From NCBI GenBank assembly GCA_019136395.1, contig JAGVUH010000308.1, positions 1-6,378 of the forward strand: a stretch of DNA of 6,378 nt, written 5' to 3'. The position numbers and the translations under genes are program-made. This DNA is from Gammaproteobacteria bacterium (GTDB taxonomy: Bacteria; Pseudomonadota; Gammaproteobacteria; Chromatiales; Chromatiaceae). The notes beneath the pieces are model-generated. The model searched no databases, had not been told where the DNA came from, and saw only the letters and a program-made list of their open reading frames with translations. Below are positions 5,221 through 6,378 of the stretch, piece after piece. Numbering within the stretch: the stretch's first letter is position 1; each line of letters opens with the position of its first letter.

Positions 5221-6378
5221 ATGACCGAAATCCGTGACTGCTGGCGCCGTGACCTGAGCATGCTCTCCCCCCAGCAACGCCGAAGCGCCGGTTATGCCCT
5301 GCGCCTGCTGAGCCTGCCGCGGGACCCGATCGCGGGTCGGCTCGACTCCAACCGTCTGGGCCTGCTGTGGGGCATGCTCCAACCCCTGTTCGAGCCGCGC
5401 CACCTGATCGACTATCTCCGACCACCCCGGGGGGTGGCGGACATGGTGAATCAGGACGATGACGCCGGTGAGGTGCTGGATACCTGTGGTCTGTCTGACT
5501 ACGCCGTTGAGGTGCCGGATACCGGTGATCTGTCTGACTACGCCCCCCCGGCCGACGCCCCCCTGACGACGAGCGACGATCAGGTCATGCTCGCCCTGGG
5601 CTATGCCCTCCAGGAAGAGGAAATCATGGCCATCGAAGCGGAGCATAACCCCTTGGTGATGGAAGTGATGCCCGCCGTCTATATGACCCAGCGGCTGCGC
5701 TGGCTGTTCCGGCGCGGCGACCCGCTGACACTGGCCCGGCTGGACGAGGCCAACCCCGAACGGGTGCCGGCCTCGCCGACCGTGGCCCTGCTGGGCGCCA
5801 GTCTGCACCTGGATGGGCCCACCCTGAGCGTCCTCGATTTTCTCGACGAGTTCGTCGCCACCCCCAGCCTGGGCGAGTTGCTGCGCCGGATCGACGGCTT
5901 CAATAGCAGCCGCCGCCACTTCCCGCGTCTGGCGGCCGTGCTGGATCTGCCCGAGGCCGCGCTGCGCCAGGTCCTGGCCCAGGAGGCCCCCCTGCGTCGG
6001 CTGGGCCTGGTGGAATTCGCACCCCAGACCTGCGGCATGCAGGACTTCCTGCGCCCCAGCCCCCTGCTCCGGGAGGTGCTGGAGGCGGCGCCGACGGATG
6101 ACGCCGCCCTGCTGGCCCTGCTCATCGAGCCCGCGCCCCCGGCCGCCTGGCCCCTGACCGCCTTCCCCCACCTGGAGACCGCGGCGCGCCTGGCCGGGGA
6201 GACCCTGGCCGCCGCCGTCGCCACCCGCGCCGTGGGCGTCAATGCCCTGCTCTATGGCCCCCCTGGCACCGGCAAGACCGAGCTGGCCCGCGCCCTGGCG
6301 GCGGCCCAGGGCCTGCGCGCCTACCAGGTGCGCAGCGCCGACGAGGACGGCGACGGGCTCCAGCGCGCCGGTCGCCTC
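5221..6378 (+). CDS. AAA+ ATPase, N-terminal 386 residues (partial at right edge)
   Basis: This is a large cytosolic AAA+ ATPase cut off by the window edge. Residues 1-70 are helical (MTEIRDCWRRDL to HLIDYLRPP). An acidic, low-complexity linker at about 74-118 contains a 13-residue tandem duplication. Residues 120-310 form a helical/winged-helix-like region (SVLDFLDEFV, VLDLPEAALRQVLAQEAPLRRLGLVEF). The ATPase core starts near 325, with Walker A GPPGTGKTE at 346-354 (Lys352), followed by a VRSADEDGDG stretch. In one group of bacterial AAA+ proteins a helical N-domain leads to 'GVN(V/A)LLYGPPGTGKTELARALA..G...Y.V..ADEDGD'; I place it there from memory, and its substrate is unknown. Walker B, sensor and arginine-finger motifs lie outside the window. 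The reading frame has no stop and its codons are strongly GC-ending, so the gene looks intact here. It is separated by about 950 nt from the Uma2 gene and is probably transcribed alone. Confidence 0.85.
   Translation, partial: MTEIRDCWRRDLSMLSPQQRRSAGYALRLLSLPRDPIAGRLDSNRLGLLWGMLQPLFEPRHLIDYLRPPRGVADMVNQDDDAGEVLDTCGLSDYAVEVPDTGDLSDYAPPADAPLTTSDDQVMLALGYALQEEEIMAIEAEHNPLVMEVMPAVYMTQRLRWLFRRGDPLTLARLDEANPERVPASPTVALLGASLHLDGPTLSVLDFLDEFVATPSLGELLRRIDGFNSSRRHFPRLAAVLDLPEAALRQVLAQEAPLRRLGLVEFAPQTCGMQDFLRPSPLLREVLEAAPTDDAALLALLIEPAPPAAWPLTAFPHLETAARLAGETLAAAVATRAVGVNALLYGPPGTGKTELARALAAAQGLRAYQVRSADEDGDGLQRAGRL
5470..5547 (+). repeat. 39-bp tandem duplication inside the ATPase gene
   Basis: Units 5470-5508 and 5509-5547 match at 33 of 39 bases. 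They encode EVLDTCGLSDYAV and EVPDTGDLSDYAP (residues 84-96 and 97-109). The unit length is a multiple of three, so the frame is kept. The block lies in an acidic linker between helical regions. Confidence 0.85.

Noticed and set aside
5185..6171. Minus-strand open frame of 328 codons opposite the ATPase gene
   Set aside because: Gln/Gly/His-rich shadow. The plus strand has AGGAGG, Walker A and a continuous frame to the edge.

Overview
The right four-fifths of this window is GC-rich. It carries a Uma2-type nuclease gene, a WD40-repeat protein of the STAND type and a large AAA+ ATPase. That combination, and the particular Uma2 variant with its fixed C-terminal tail, fits a gammaproteobacterial purple sulfur bacterium (Chromatiaceae-like). 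The assignment is inferred from protein style; no rRNA or other marker gene is present.

Layout, left to right. At 1-81 (minus) is the N-terminal tip of a protein that looks like an IS4-type transposase, preceded by a promoter with a perfect TATAAT. An AT-rich gap with palindromes and repeated ACTAAT words follows (about 82-335). At 336-1026 (minus) are two small genes in tandem, each with a good Shine-Dalgarno: a 94-residue unknown protein (742-1026), then a 96-residue protein with a DUF6915-like RHRxxRHHEAGI core (336-626). A perfect hairpin lies between them. At 1273-2970 (minus) is a WD40/STAND-type gene broken by two frameshifts and lacking its NTPase part. A 515-nt stretch without a convincing gene follows. 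At 3486-4265 (plus) is a Uma2 family gene cut by an in-frame TAA at 4053; its predicted catalytic Glu is also Ala. A stretch of about 950 nt (4266-5220) without a convincing gene holds one hairpin with a short T run. At 5221 to the right edge (plus) is a AAA+ ATPase with a very strong Shine-Dalgarno and an intact Walker A; it continues beyond the window.

Overall this reads as an eroding accessory region. Two genes of families common in these genomes (STAND/WD40 and Uma2) carry disabling lesions next to mobile-element sequence, while the AAA+ ATPase and the small gene pair look intact. I see no clear functional link between the units: they differ in strand and are separated by long gaps. I found no convincing new multi-gene system. 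The best leads are the uncharacterised small gene pair, the precisely readable decay of the WD40 and Uma2 genes, and a fresh 13-residue tandem duplication inside the ATPase.
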